From the NCBI RefSeq assembly GCF_014649775.1, contig NZ_BMTR01000035.1:1-57290 (forward strand): a stretch of DNA of 57,290 nucleotides. Reading direction: 5' to 3'. The notes below the pieces were generated by a model. It was not told the DNA's origin, did no database searches, and was given only the letters and a program-made list of their open reading frames with translations. Below are positions 28,200-36,804 of this stretch, piece after piece. A program made the translations under genes and the position numbers. Numbering within the stretch: position 1 is the first letter of the stretch; every line of letters begins with the position of its first letter. Source of the DNA: Streptomyces longisporoflavus. GTDB taxonomy: Bacteria; Actinomycetota; Actinomycetes; Streptomycetales; Streptomycetaceae.

Positions 28200-28650
28200 C
28201 CTTTCGAAGCAGCGGACAACATCGGGGCCGGGCACGCTGCCGAAGCACATGTGGAAAACGTTCTCGGCGTAGCCGAGTTCGGGATTCGGCGGAATCGGTG
28301 CGAGGCCCCGGCGGCGGCGCTGGTCGGCGGCGACCACGGTGGTCAGCCTGGCCGGCAAGGTAAGGGACTTGGTGCGGTTGGCGGCGGGGCTGCCGTCGTC
28401 CTCGGTGGGATCCTCCGCGCCGAAGAAGCTGACGGCGGTGCGCAGAACGTCCACGGGGTGGCAGGTGCCGGGCAGCCGGCCGAGCAACTCGGACGTGGTG
28501 CGGTCCAGGGGGCGCATGGCGCGTTCGGATGCCTGGAACTTCCGCAGTTGGACGCTGTCGGGTAGTTCGCCGCACCAGAGCAGGCAGGCGACTTCCTCGA
28601 AGAAGCAACGGGCGGCCAGGTCCTGGCGCGGCGGGCAACTGGCCATCGAG
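28200..28650 (-). pseudogene. Citrate/2-methylcitrate synthase remnant
   Basis: The minus strand carries an open stretch clearly like the N-terminal third of the citrate synthase family. In order it has DLAARCFFEEVACLLW, a GELP turn, HPVDVLRTAVSFFG, then LGYAENVFHM and a VRCFE segment. The family usually runs 360-430 aa, but only about 145 residues are recognisable. The C-terminal catalytic half is missing: nothing resembling the ILHAEHEFNAST region follows. Upstream, RGMAG in another frame may be the frameshifted start. No usable start or ribosome site remains. I take it as a decayed fragment, not a functional enzyme. Confidence 0.7.
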
Positions 28651-28659
28651 CGACGGGCG

Positions 28660-29243
28660 GCGGCCCGAGTCGGTGGGGAGGGGCCCTGGCCGCCCAGCCA
28701 TGCCACGATCTGCTCTGGATGGTGATCTGCTCCCCGCGTCCGCGGTGATGGCCGCTTCGGGACGCAGGTCTTCCTCGAACGTGACCTGCTGGAACGACTT
28801 GACGGGCCGCTGGGCGGATTTCTTCGCCGCGGTCGCTCGCCCCGGTCCCCGTGGATGAGGCGGTGTACGAGCGCGCTGTCCAGCAATGCCGAGCCTGGCA
28901 GGTGAAGAGCATGGATCGAAGTGCACAGCCCTCCCGGCGCGGCCCGCTTGCTGCCGTACTGAACAACCCGGATCAGGGGACGAGCATGGTGGCCCTGCGC
29001 GGCCCGGAAGATTCCGGGGACCAACTCACTCGCCCGTCGCCCGTCGCCGGGCGACAGGTCACAGGCATGGCAGCACGGCGGCAAACCGGCCCAGGAGGGC
29101 GGCCTCATCGCCGCGGAGCGCTCCCTGTCGGCCCGTGGCGCTGGTCCACCCCTGGGCCCCGGGCCAGCACGCCCGAGGCTTCCATAAGGCGGGCCGCTGA
29201 TACTGGCCAGGGGGCAGCGACAACGCACGAGTCATCCGAGGCG
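28660..29243. other. Stretch without a supportable gene
   Basis: Between the citrate synthase remnant and the next small reading frame I find no protein with recognisable family features on either strand. Open frames here are of low-complexity, arginine- and proline-rich composition typical of non-coding GC-rich DNA. Confidence 0.5.
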
Positions 29244-29422
29244 TCAGAAGGGTGTCTGGGTCCCACCGGTAACCTGCTCCCACAGGGCCACATGGCTTGG
29301 CATCTGTTCGTCAGGCATCGGCCCCTCGATCAACCAGCCGTCCTCAGCGATCAGCGCCCCTGCCGCAGGCTTCCATCCGGATCCGAAAGCCCGGCATCGT
29401 CGGCATCAAGAATCACCCTCAT
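29244..29422 (-). pseudogene. Small hypothetical gene, probably frameshifted
   Basis: An ATG at 29422 is preceded by a full AAGGAG (plus-strand 29432-29437) at nine bases, a strong translation signal. The first frame (MRVILDADD...) stops after 23 residues at 29351. A second frame then continues for about 40 plausible residues containing LIAEDGWLIEGP and HVALWEQVTGG, ending at 29244. The join suggests a single-base shift in a gene of about 60 residues. I do not recognise a family. Confidence 0.4.
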
Positions 29423-29562
29423 ATGGGATGACTCCTTGTCAGGTAAACGCCCGAATGCCCTGATGTTCACGTCACATGCCGGTCGCTGATCTTTCTACGG
29501 CGTATGAAGTAGACGCGGAATCAGCGACGCCCGGATACCGACGGCACGGGGCTCGGGACGGG

Positions 29563-29976
29563 TCAGTCGTTCAATTCGCGGTCGAAGTCCTTCGCGCACG
29601 CGTCACGTTCGCTCTTGGTGTCGGCGTGCTTGATGCAGTCGTCGAAGTTCTTGTACTCGTCCGAATTGAGGATCGACGCGCCGATCGCGATGATCACGCC
29701 GGACGCGATCAGGCCAAGTCCGCCGAGCACCGCACCGATGATCGACATCACACCGTGAGGCGCCCGGCCCCCACGCGCCTTGCGCGCGCCGATGATGCCG
29801 AAGATCACCGCCAGCAGGCCGAGCAGTGCGCCACCGATGACAGTCCAGAAGAGCAGGATCGCCAGAATGCCGAGAACAAGAGCGGCGATCGCCATTCCGT
29901 TGCCCGGCCGCATCCCGGAGTGCTCGGGAGGCCGTCCGTCGTGGCCGGAGGTCTGGGGATACTCGGGGAAGGACAT
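29563..29976 (-). CDS. DUF4190-type small membrane protein
   Basis: This 137-aa protein has a hydrophilic proline/glycine-rich N-terminus and two strong hydrophobic segments (about 27-62 and 78-103) joined by a basic GARKARGG loop, the layout of DUF4190 proteins of Gram-positive bacteria. The short C-terminal tail has two cysteines (in DDCIKH and DACAKD) that probably lie outside the membrane. Function of the family is not established. No operon partner is evident. Confidence 0.75.
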   Translation of the reverse strand: MSFPEYPQTSGHDGRPPEHSGMRPGNGMAIAALVLGILAILLFWTVIGGALLGLLAVIFGIIGARKARGGRAPHGVMSIIGAVLGGLGLIASGVIIAIGASILNSDEYKNFDDCIKHADTKSERDACAKDFDRELND

Positions 29977-29997
29977 GACATCACACCCATCTGTGCC

Positions 29998-30591
29998 CTA
30001 GTGCAGTCGAGTTGCCGTAGCCGTCCGTATGCCCTGACACCGTCTGTGAATGCGTGAATTCCGCCGAGCGTACCTGTCCGAAACGGGTGGGCCGCCTGGC
30101 CGGCGAAGGCCTGTGCCGCGTCGTACGCCGAGGTGGTTGTCGCTGACGGCCAGCTCGGCGGGGGAGAAGACGGGAAGGTATCCGCGCTTGCTGTCTGTCC
30201 CGGTGCGCAGCAGGTCGAGGATGCGGTCAAACGTCGAGAGGCCGTCGTCGGCGGGGGTGAAGATCGTGTGGCCGTAGGCGGACTCCCCCCGGCGGATCCC
30301 GATGGGGGAACCGGCGCGCATGAAGGGCGCGTAATAGCCGATCATCTCCAGGTCGCGGCGACCGCCCAGGTACAAGAGCGCTTCGGCGTACTGGAAGACC
30401 GGGTTGGCCTTGCGCGCCGCCAGGTAAGGGAGTCTCTGGCGGGGGTCGGATAGTTGGAACCCGACGCCGATGACCTCGCATGCTTTGCCTCCGCGGGCGG
30501 CGATGCGGTGCTCTGCCTGGGCCGAGGCCAGCTGGAGGCAGGCAAGGTAGGCGTCGTCTTCCACGCTGCGGAAGGCGGGTGTGGTGAGCAT
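29998..30591 (-). pseudogene. Truncated thymidylate synthase-like protein
   Basis: About 150 residues resemble the N-terminal part of the thymidylate synthase fold used in some actinobacterial pyrimidine-modifying proteins. The stretch NPVFQYAEALLYLGG matches the conserved early helix, and TFDRILDLLRTGTDSKRGYLPVFSPAEL matches the phosphate-binding Arg region. After about AVSDN (near nt 30130) the sequence turns arginine-rich and family likeness stops. The C-terminal half with the catalytic Cys and the nucleotide-binding residues is therefore gone. A GGAGG lies about 13 bases before the ATG. It is probably a 3'-truncated gene; homology is inferred from motif pattern only. Confidence 0.6.
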
Positions 30592-30690
30592 CGATTCTCG
30601 AGGCCTCCTGCGGCCGTTGGGGCGGCCGGTGGCCAGGACTGTGCTCTGTGCTGCCGCCCAGCGCGTACCTCTGGACGGCAGGACGCTGAT

Positions 30691-31094
30691 CTAGACGGCC
30701 GGGGCGATGTCGTCCAGGTCCACGACCCGGAACGACCACAGGGTGCGCACGAGTTGAGAGGCCGGGAACCACCGCAGCGCCGGGTTCCCGTAGGGGACGG
30801 GGACGTCGTCGGCCGCCAGGACTGTGACGCCGTTGACCGTGTACGCGTGGGGTGTTCCGATGACGCCGTACAGGGGTGCGCTCTGCGCCAGCAGGCGACT
30901 GCGAGCGGGTTCGACGGACGCCATGCGGAGGTCTTCGCCTTCGGGGGGTCGCTGATGTCCCCCTGGGGCCATCGCCATGGTGTGCGGGAGGCGATGTCGA
31001 GGACGTCGCGAACCAGTTCCTGCACGGGAGTGTCCTGGGCGGCGAGGTACTTGGAGGCCTCGGGGGAGAGCCGGGCGGGCCAGGCCTCGGTCAC
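30691..31094 (-). pseudogene. Frameshifted hypothetical gene
   Basis: A frame opens with GTG at 31094 (MTEAWPARLSPEASKYLAA...) and reads well for about 48 residues to DISDPP. A second frame then continues as PEGEDLRMASVEPARS...YGVIGTPHAYTVNG to a stop at 30691. The two join at a run of six G (plus strand 30943-30948), a classic slippage site, where one added base would restore one protein of about 133 aa. The family is unknown. Either the gene is broken or the run is a sequencing error. Confidence 0.5.
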
Positions 31095-31174
31095 CGGCGG
31101 GTCCCGAGGACCTGGTCGAGGCTGACGCCGTCGGAGGTGTCCTGGCCGGACGCGAGGACAGCTCTCACTCAGCT

Positions 31175-31579
31175 TCAGCTACGTTCGGTAAGAGGCAGCC
31201 TGTGCCACTCGTGCCCGCACCCGTCGGAACAGAAGCGCTGGCGTCGGCGACCGTCGGCAACCGCCAGCACTGAGATCAACAGGCGGAACGCCTTCCGGCG
31301 CTCGTCCAGGGGAGCCAGACCGGCGATCTTCCCCAGCTGTTCGTTGATCCGGCCGCGTGTGATCAGAACTGCCGGAGTGTGGGTCGCGCGGAGGCCGGCG
31401 CGGCGAATGGCCGCCGGCCCGTCGGCGGACGTGGCTCGCGCCTGGACGCAGTAGTGAGACAGGAGCCGCAGGGCTGCGACCTGCTCCTCGGCGAGGAGGC
31501 TGTCGAACCAGGCGATGCCCTGTGTCATCGGGCGGCGTTCCTGAGCCAACTCGTTGAACATGACGGCCCACTCGTTCAC
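31175..31579 (-). CDS. DUF5958 family protein
   Basis: This 134-aa soluble protein resembles the DUF5958 family common in Streptomyces. Typical stretches are ITQGIAWF-like (MTQGIAWFDSL), HYCVQARATSADGP, THTPAVLITRGR, KAFRLLISVLAVAD and a C-terminal CSDGCGHEWHRL with two Cys and two His that might bind metal. A G-rich ribosome site (GGGGGA) lies about seven bases before the GTG. Function is unknown. It sits among immunity-like genes but has no obvious partner. Confidence 0.75.
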   Translation of the reverse strand: MNEWAVMFNELAQERRPMTQGIAWFDSLLAEEQVAALRLLSHYCVQARATSADGPAAIRRAGLRATHTPAVLITRGRINEQLGKIAGLAPLDERRKAFRLLISVLAVADGRRRQRFCSDGCGHEWHRLPLTERS

Positions 31580-31678
31580 GGCTCATCCCCCTCGATCAGA
31601 ACGGAAAAGATCCGTTCCCCGGCATCGAACCACACCGGCCATTCGGCCGATCCACGCGAGCGTGTCAGAACCCGCAGC

Positions 31679-31684
31679 TAACAT
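31679..31684 (+). promoter_or_regulatory. -10 element of a probably leaderless gene
   Basis: TAACAT ends six bases before the GTG at 31691, and there is no Shine-Dalgarno sequence. The spacing places the transcription start on or next to the start codon. Confidence 0.45.
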
Positions 31685-31690
31685 CCGCCT

Positions 31691-32503
31691 GTGCACCCAG
31701 AGCTGCTGTCGTCCCTTGCTGTTCCACTCCCGCCAGGCCGGTTGGTCACCTCCGATGAAGGTGAGGGACGCGTGGCAGCTCTGTGGCTGAGCGACGGGGC
31801 TGTATCTGCGGAATCGTGGACGCGGATCCACGCCGAACGTCCCGGCCGGGGTGTGTGGCCCCTTTTGCTGGACTCGCGGGACCCGCGGGACAGTGAGTTT
31901 CGGCCCTGGGGCACCGGCGAGCTCTTCCCAGAGCAGATGTCATCACCGGATGACCACGACCCGGCCGATTTGCTCGCGAAGTGGTGGGCGACGTACACCG
32001 CAGTCGATGAGGACGACGACATGCTGTCGCCCGACCAGCGACTGGCCGTGACGGCCCCGTTCGGCCAATCCTGGCCGGGCCTCGCGCCGGCCGGTCAAGC
32101 GGCAGCAGATCCCGACGATCTGGCAGCGGAGTACGCAGCGCGTTTCGTCCTCAGCCGGCCGCAGTCACGTCTGGGCCTCGTGGCCGCGCATTCAGATGCC
32201 GATGCCCTTGCCGTCGTAGGCTGGGACGGGCCTGCCAACTGGGACAACGACACCGCCACGTTCGCCGCCGTGGTGAGTGACTGGGAACGGCGCTTCGGTA
32301 CGCGCGTGGTCGCCGTCGGTTCCGACACACTCCATCTGAGCGTCGCCGCACCCCCGACGACCGCCGAAGCCGCCCTGTTCGTCGCGGCCGAGCACTTCGC
32401 CTTCTGCCCGGACAACATCTGGCAGGGCCCCCGCCCTCAGACCCTCGCGTCGTACGCCGAGAGACTCATTGACACCCACTGCTGGGAATTTTGGTGGGAC
32501 TGA
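31691..32503 (+). CDS. DUF4253 domain-containing protein
   Basis: This 270-aa soluble protein has a C-terminal half (about 155-270) matching the DUF4253 pattern: RLGLVAAHSDADALAVVGWDG, NDTATFAAVVSDWERRFGTRVV, then AAPPTTAEAALFVAAEHFAFCPDNIWQG and a Trp-rich end. The N-terminal half is acidic and not recognised. No signal peptide or membrane segment is present. DUF4253 proteins often occur near immunity and SUKH-type genes. The function is not established. Confidence 0.82.
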   Translation: MHPELLSSLAVPLPPGRLVTSDEGEGRVAALWLSDGAVSAESWTRIHAERPGRGVWPLLLDSRDPRDSEFRPWGTGELFPEQMSSPDDHDPADLLAKWWATYTAVDEDDDMLSPDQRLAVTAPFGQSWPGLAPAGQAAADPDDLAAEYAARFVLSRPQSRLGLVAAHSDADALAVVGWDGPANWDNDTATFAAVVSDWERRFGTRVVAVGSDTLHLSVAAPPTTAEAALFVAAEHFAFCPDNIWQGPRPQTLASYAERLIDTHCWEFWWD

Positions 32504-32575
32504 CCCCGGCCCAGCCGGGAAACGGTCACCGCGGAGATGAGAAGCGCTCTACGAGACGTCACATTTGAGCTCAGG

Positions 32576-33304
32576 TCAGCGGCAGTCGTTGAGCCAGTCT
32601 CCTGGGATCAGGTCCCGAGCGCGGTCGAGGTCTTCCGCCGTACGGCCACGGGCAAAAATAGCTGCACCAGCGTCGTCGCGTAGCAGGACGTCCTGGCCCA
32701 GGAACCACCGGCTTCCGTTTTCCTCGTCACCGATGGGATACACCGGGAACGGCAGCCGGACGAAGTTCCCCTCCAGCGACTCGACGTCGAACTCATCCGC
32801 GTCAAGGAAGTCACAGAGCTCTTCATCGGCATGCAGGGATTCGGACAGAACGATCTCAACGAAGCACAGGGAAAGGCGCTCCAGCCAGCCTTCCCATCGC
32901 TCGGCACTCTTGTCCATCAGGTCAGTCCGGCTGAATACCGCAGGGTCGTCATCCTGAAGGCCATCGAGGAGGATGCCCCAAGATGCCGCGCCTTGATTCT
33001 CATGCCGGAAGACCAGAGCCTCCCTGGCGTCATCCACATAGAGCTCGGCCGGGCCGAGGAGCACGTCGTAGTTGCTGGTCAGATCCCGGCGGCGACCGAA
33101 CAGCAGATACGCCTCGCGCAACGCGGCCGGCAGCCGCAGTCCGAGCCTCTTCTCGGCTGCGGCCAGATCGGCCCCGGACCACCCATCGGCGCTCTCCAGA
33201 GGGCTGGCCCAACGCCCAGCGAAGCCTCGGATGAAGTTCCAAGCGCCGCTGCGTCCCCTGACACCGTCATCGAGAAGGGCAGCAAGGTCGAACTCGTGTG
33301 TCAT
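32576..33304 (-). CDS. SMI1/KNR4 (SUKH) family protein
   Basis: This 242-aa soluble protein has the SUKH hallmark near residues 43-75: a Trp-containing helix, then DLAAAEKRLGLRLPAALREAYLLFG. Later acidic and aromatic segments (LGPAELYVDD, NQGAASWGILLDG) fit the rest of the fold. SUKH proteins commonly serve as immunity proteins against contact-dependent or polymorphic toxins, but no toxin gene is adjacent. The ATG at 33304 was chosen because TATCGT lies six bases upstream, suggesting a leaderless transcript. Confidence 0.85.
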   Translation of the reverse strand: MTHEFDLAALLDDGVRGRSGAWNFIRGFAGRWASPLESADGWSGADLAAAEKRLGLRLPAALREAYLLFGRRRDLTSNYDVLLGPAELYVDDAREALVFRHENQGAASWGILLDGLQDDDPAVFSRTDLMDKSAERWEGWLERLSLCFVEIVLSESLHADEELCDFLDADEFDVESLEGNFVRLPFPVYPIGDEENGSRWFLGQDVLLRDDAGAAIFARGRTAEDLDRARDLIPGDWLNDCR

Positions 33305-33310
33305 GCCAAG

Positions 33311-33316
33311 ACGATA
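33311..33316 (-). promoter_or_regulatory. -10 element of a probably leaderless gene
   Basis: TATCGT on the minus strand ends six bases before the ATG at 33304. No Shine-Dalgarno sequence precedes that ATG. Confidence 0.45.
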
Positions 33317-33363
33317 TCTGTCGCGCTCTACGGCCCTCACCTGCTCGTGACGGGCAGTCGGGG

Positions 33364-34242
33364 TCAGGGCGGAGGGTTTTTGGTGATCCGGGCGATGAAC
33401 GCCTCGGCCTCCGCCTCGCTGATCTCGACGTGGTCGGTGTCGTTGTGCCCCAGCTCGTACCGGCGCAGGTATTCGGTGGGCTCCCAGCGCAGGTTCCGGG
33501 TGAATGCGTGATCGGTGGTGAAGCCGTTGGTGATGGTGCGGCGCACGATGCCCGCCGGCCTGGTGCGGGGGAAGTCGTCGTCGATCCGTGCGTAGTAGGT
33601 GGTGGGCGATGCGGCGTTGAGAACGTGCACCGTGGCGCCGCGCTGATGCAGCCACCGTTCCAGTTCACGGCCCGCCAGCTCGTGGTGCGCACCGTCGGCC
33701 ACGAGGTACACGCTGCCGGTGAGCCCTTGCACCACAGTGTGCTCGTCCAGGTGCACTTGGAAGGACGTCTCCTGTAGCGAGGCACAGCTCAGGTCTGCCC
33801 CCTCAAGACGTGCGTCCAGCAACAGGGCGCCGTGGAGGCGCGCTTGTCGGAAGCACGCCTTGCGGGCGTCGGTTTTGTAGAGGTCGGCTCTGCCGAGGTT
33901 CGCGCCGGCCAGCAGAGCGTTCTGCAAGCTCGCCTCGTCCAGGACTGCTGCCTTGACCAGGCAGGCCCGGTTGAGGTCGGCGCGGTCCAGGACGGCGCGT
34001 GCCAGATCTGCGCGGTAAAGGGCGGCCCCGGCCAGGACCGCGTCTGCGAGCAGGGCCTCGATGAACAGTCCCATGGCCAGGTCGGCGCCGGTGAGGTCGG
34101 CGCCGGACGCATCCAGGCCGCACAGATCGAGGGTGGTGTCCTCCTGGCCGCTCCACGTCCTGAGTTCGTCGGCAGCCTCGGCGACCGGGGGCAGTACGCG
34201 CACGGCCCGGACGCCGTCACACATGTCGGGCAACTCGATCAC
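33364..34242 (-). CDS. Pentapeptide-repeat protein
   Basis: This protein has 292 aa. From about residue 40 to 160 it shows tandem pentapeptides of the A(D/N)Lxx type (ADLTG, ADLAM, AALYR, ADLAR, ADLNR, ANLGR, ADLYK, ADLSC), predicted to fold as a right-handed beta helix. The remaining C-terminal domain (about 160-292) lacks repeats; it includes TYYARIDDDFPRTRP and RNLRWEPTEYLRRYELGHND. The role is unknown. Some such proteins protect DNA gyrase, but nothing here supports that specifically. The start is GTG at 34242, and the 3' end lies 59 bp upstream of the SUKH gene on the same strand. Confidence 0.85.
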   Translation of the reverse strand: MIELPDMCDGVRAVRVLPPVAEAADELRTWSGQEDTTLDLCGLDASGADLTGADLAMGLFIEALLADAVLAGAALYRADLARAVLDRADLNRACLVKAAVLDEASLQNALLAGANLGRADLYKTDARKACFRQARLHGALLLDARLEGADLSCASLQETSFQVHLDEHTVVQGLTGSVYLVADGAHHELAGRELERWLHQRGATVHVLNAASPTTYYARIDDDFPRTRPAGIVRRTITNGFTTDHAFTRNLRWEPTEYLRRYELGHNDTDHVEISEAEAEAFIARITKNPPP

Positions 34243-34332
34243 TCCAACGATGTTCGTCGTGCCCGCCCGCCGTCAGGTCAGCCAATGGGGCCTTGACCGG
34301 GGGCGGATGTCCCCTGTGGGTGGGGTGCCGGG

Positions 34333-34845
34333 TCAGTGCCGCCGGGGTGGGGCCAGTCGTCTGGCCATCGGCTTCGCCAACAGATCCACCTGATCGCTCT
34401 CGACATCGAACCCGAGGACCGGATGGTTGGGAGCGCCGCCCTCGCAATACATCACCACCGGCTTACCCAACCGCCGCCCGATCACGGCGAGGAAGCCGCA
34501 GAGCACGTCGAGTCGCTCCTGGCCCTGGAGTTCCCGCAGATCAACATCGAAGTCGATCTCCTCGACCGAATAGAAACGGAAGATCGCCAATACATCGGCA
34601 GTCGGCCAGACCCGCAGTTCCGCGCACTCCGCGTCAGCCGGGCGAGACAGCACTGCTTCCGCGCGAGGCACCGGAAGCACCGTCTCGCCTTCGGAGTACT
34701 TGCATATCCAGTTGCTCACCCCGACGAGATCGAGGACCGCCTGCCAGTCCTCCACCGAGGTCTCGGGGACAACCACGTCCGGCAACGACCCCATCAGGTC
34801 AGGGTCGAAGAAGCTCTTGACGTCATCCCACAGCAGATCAGCCAC
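34333..34845 (-). CDS. Hypothetical acidic protein
   Basis: This 170-aa soluble protein is rich in acidic and aromatic residues (N-terminus MADLLWDDVKSFFDPDL, middle IFRFYSVEEIDFDVDLREL) and has no signal or membrane segment. I do not recognise a family. Size, acidity and neighbours (pentapeptide and Imm49 genes) resemble small immunity-type proteins, but that is context only. It sits 90 bp upstream of the pentapeptide gene in the same direction. Confidence 0.7.
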   Translation of the reverse strand: MADLLWDDVKSFFDPDLMGSLPDVVVPETSVEDWQAVLDLVGVSNWICKYSEGETVLPVPRAEAVLSRPADAECAELRVWPTADVLAIFRFYSVEEIDFDVDLRELQGQERLDVLCGFLAVIGRRLGKPVVMYCEGGAPNHPVLGFDVESDQVDLLAKPMARRLAPPRRH

Positions 34846-35017
34846 GCCGCCATCCTGCCCGCCACACTCTCACAACGCAGACCGACTACTTTGGCCAAAG
34901 TCCTAGGGGCACCCCCCGAGTAGGCCGACCGCCTTTTCGCCGCACGCGCGCAGGCGGTCGGCAGACAGCAGTTCCGGCAAGTGCAAGCCCGTTCAGGTCT
35001 GTTGCGCTGGGCCTGCC

Positions 35018-35023
35018 TACACT
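35018..35023 (+). promoter_or_regulatory. -10 element of a probably leaderless gene
   Basis: TACACT ends six bases before the ATG at 35030, and there is no Shine-Dalgarno sequence. Confidence 0.5.
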
Positions 35024-35029
35024 GCCGCC

Positions 35030-35647
35030 ATGGGTCTGGATCTCACGCTGTTCATGGCGGACTGGGAGCAGTTGAGTGCCATCGCCGTCGAGAGCCGGGT
35101 CCGAGCACTGGACGACACGACCTGGCCGCGTGAGTTTGGCAACGAGTACCAGAGGTCCGGAGCGGGCGGCTGGCTGTGGCCCCCGGACCGGCGGGCTGCA
35201 TGGTGCGCCGAGTACGACTTCTTCACCACTACCGGCGCCTACGGCCCGCACGCTCGCGCGGGCGATGCATGGGCCGACATACGGCTCCTCGTCAACGCAT
35301 CCGTCCGCCGGGAGATGGACATCTTTCTCGGCGGTCTGATCTGGGACGCGGATCCGGCCGACGACCCAGCGCTGACAGACGGCGGGGGCTTGTTCCCACC
35401 GGCCGCCGATCGCTGGAGGCCGCGCGTCCTTCTCGTGTGCCCGCCCGGGGCAGTCTCCGCCAAGGCCCGTGCCTGGGAGCGAGTGGCGTCCCACCTCGAA
35501 CAGCTGCGCGGGCCGTTCGCCGCCGAGTGCGAGGGGTGGGGAGGGCGCCCGGACACCTTCGAGGACTTCACCGCGCTGCTGCATGAATTGGGCGACGTGA
35601 TTACGGAAGTCGCCCGCCGCAAATGGGGGCTCGTGGGTCTGCCCTAG
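35030..35647 (+). CDS. Hypothetical protein
   Basis: This 205-aa soluble protein begins MGLDLTLFMADWEQL and continues through Trp-rich stretches (GGWLWPPDRRAAW) to a C-terminal helix-rich part (RAWERVASHLEQLRGPF). There is no signal peptide or membrane segment, and I recognise no family. It is transcribed away from the preceding minus-strand genes, and its start fits a leaderless promoter. Confidence 0.75.
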   Translation: MGLDLTLFMADWEQLSAIAVESRVRALDDTTWPREFGNEYQRSGAGGWLWPPDRRAAWCAEYDFFTTTGAYGPHARAGDAWADIRLLVNASVRREMDIFLGGLIWDADPADDPALTDGGGLFPPAADRWRPRVLLVCPPGAVSAKARAWERVASHLEQLRGPFAAECEGWGGRPDTFEDFTALLHELGDVITEVARRKWGLVGLP

Positions 35648-35871
35648 CCAGAGATCCATGGTGCGGGCCTTGACACCTCGCAGCATAATCAAGCCGGCGG
35701 GCGACATCGCAGGTCACGGCCGTGCGCCCGGCTCCGCCCGTCGGCGGCGGTCTGTCGGCGGTAAGCCCTCGTGCGCGTGCGGCTCGGCGTATGGGCCGAG
35801 CTCGGCTTCCACCGGCAGCGGCTGCCGCCGGCGCCCCTGCGGTGTCAGTGGCGGGTGCCAGGATGAAACTC

Positions 35872-36804
35872 ATGACGATCAAGAACATAGCCCGGCATGA
35901 CGTGAGTGAGCAGCGGATCGAAGAGGCACTCGACGACATCCGGCGCCGGGCCTTCACCCGCTGGCACACGATGCAGTACGACTGCTACTCCGATGAGGAG
36001 TTGCAGGCAATGCGCGATGAGCTCCTCGATCATGTTGCGGCCCGCACGGTGGCGGACCCCGCGCCCGGTACCGCCCCGTCACACATCATCCTGCGCACCG
36101 CGGCCCAGTGCGCCCTGGGGATTGCGGACCTCGGCTGCTACCCCCAGGGTGACCAGGAGATCTCCTTCGCCCTCCTTGACCGGCAACTCAGCAGCGAGAA
36201 CATCGACTTCGGGGCCGCTGTCAAGCAGGTGGCCACTGCGCGCACCTGGCTGGACGCCTTCACGCTGGCGGTGACCAGCGGCATGATCCAGGAACGGGAC
36301 CTGGCCATCGGGCTGCTGCTGCGGGGCGACATCGCGCCCGACATCCGCCGCGGTGTGCCGCACTCGAAGCTGGAATCGAAGTCGGACCCGGGCGAGCTGG
36401 CGGAGATGGACGCCCTGTGCGGCTACCTCAGCCGGGCCGAAGGGCACCTTCCCCGCCACTGGCCGTCGGTGACACTGTGCCGGCCTACTGCCGACGAGCG
36501 CGCCGATGCACAACGGCAACTGGACGTCCTCGACATGCTGACGCCGGACCAGCATCTGCTGCGCGTGCTCCTGGACGATGACCAGCCTGCCTTCGAGCAC
36601 GCCCTGGAACGGCGTCTTGTCCATCACCGCAAGAACACACCCGACGATGCACCGCCCCGAAGCCTCCTGCCGCTCAAAACCATCGCACTGGCCGCACTGG
36701 CCGTCCAAGTACACGGCTGGGGCCTGCGTGTCCGATCGGCCTACCTGCCACAGACCATGCTCAGTGCCCCTGAAGGCGCCTTCGACCCATGGCTGAACCA
36801 GTGA
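35872..36804 (+). CDS. Imm49-family immunity protein
   Basis: This protein of about 310 aa resembles immunity 49 proteins: an N-terminal RIEEALDDIRRRAFTRWHTM, then ELLDHVAARTVADP and a C-terminal LLPLKTIALAALAVQVHGWGLRVRSAYLP. Imm49 members neutralise toxins of polymorphic secretion systems, but no toxin lies next to it, so it may be an orphan immunity gene. The start is the ATG at 35872, with AGGA nine bases upstream. An ATG at 35863 in the same frame is too close to that site. The frame stays open further upstream but is low-complexity there. Confidence 0.78.
   Translation: MTIKNIARHDVSEQRIEEALDDIRRRAFTRWHTMQYDCYSDEELQAMRDELLDHVAARTVADPAPGTAPSHIILRTAAQCALGIADLGCYPQGDQEISFALLDRQLSSENIDFGAAVKQVATARTWLDAFTLAVTSGMIQERDLAIGLLLRGDIAPDIRRGVPHSKLESKSDPGELAEMDALCGYLSRAEGHLPRHWPSVTLCRPTADERADAQRQLDVLDMLTPDQHLLRVLLDDDQPAFEHALERRLVHHRKNTPDDAPPRSLLPLKTIALAALAVQVHGWGLRVRSAYLPQTMLSAPEGAFDPWLNQ

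Noticed and set aside
24900..29228. A minus-strand frame of more than 1400 codons covering the exporter gene
   Set aside because: Most of it is the antisense of the MMPL gene. Only the short segment 28200-28650 has real family likeness and is reported separately as a remnant.
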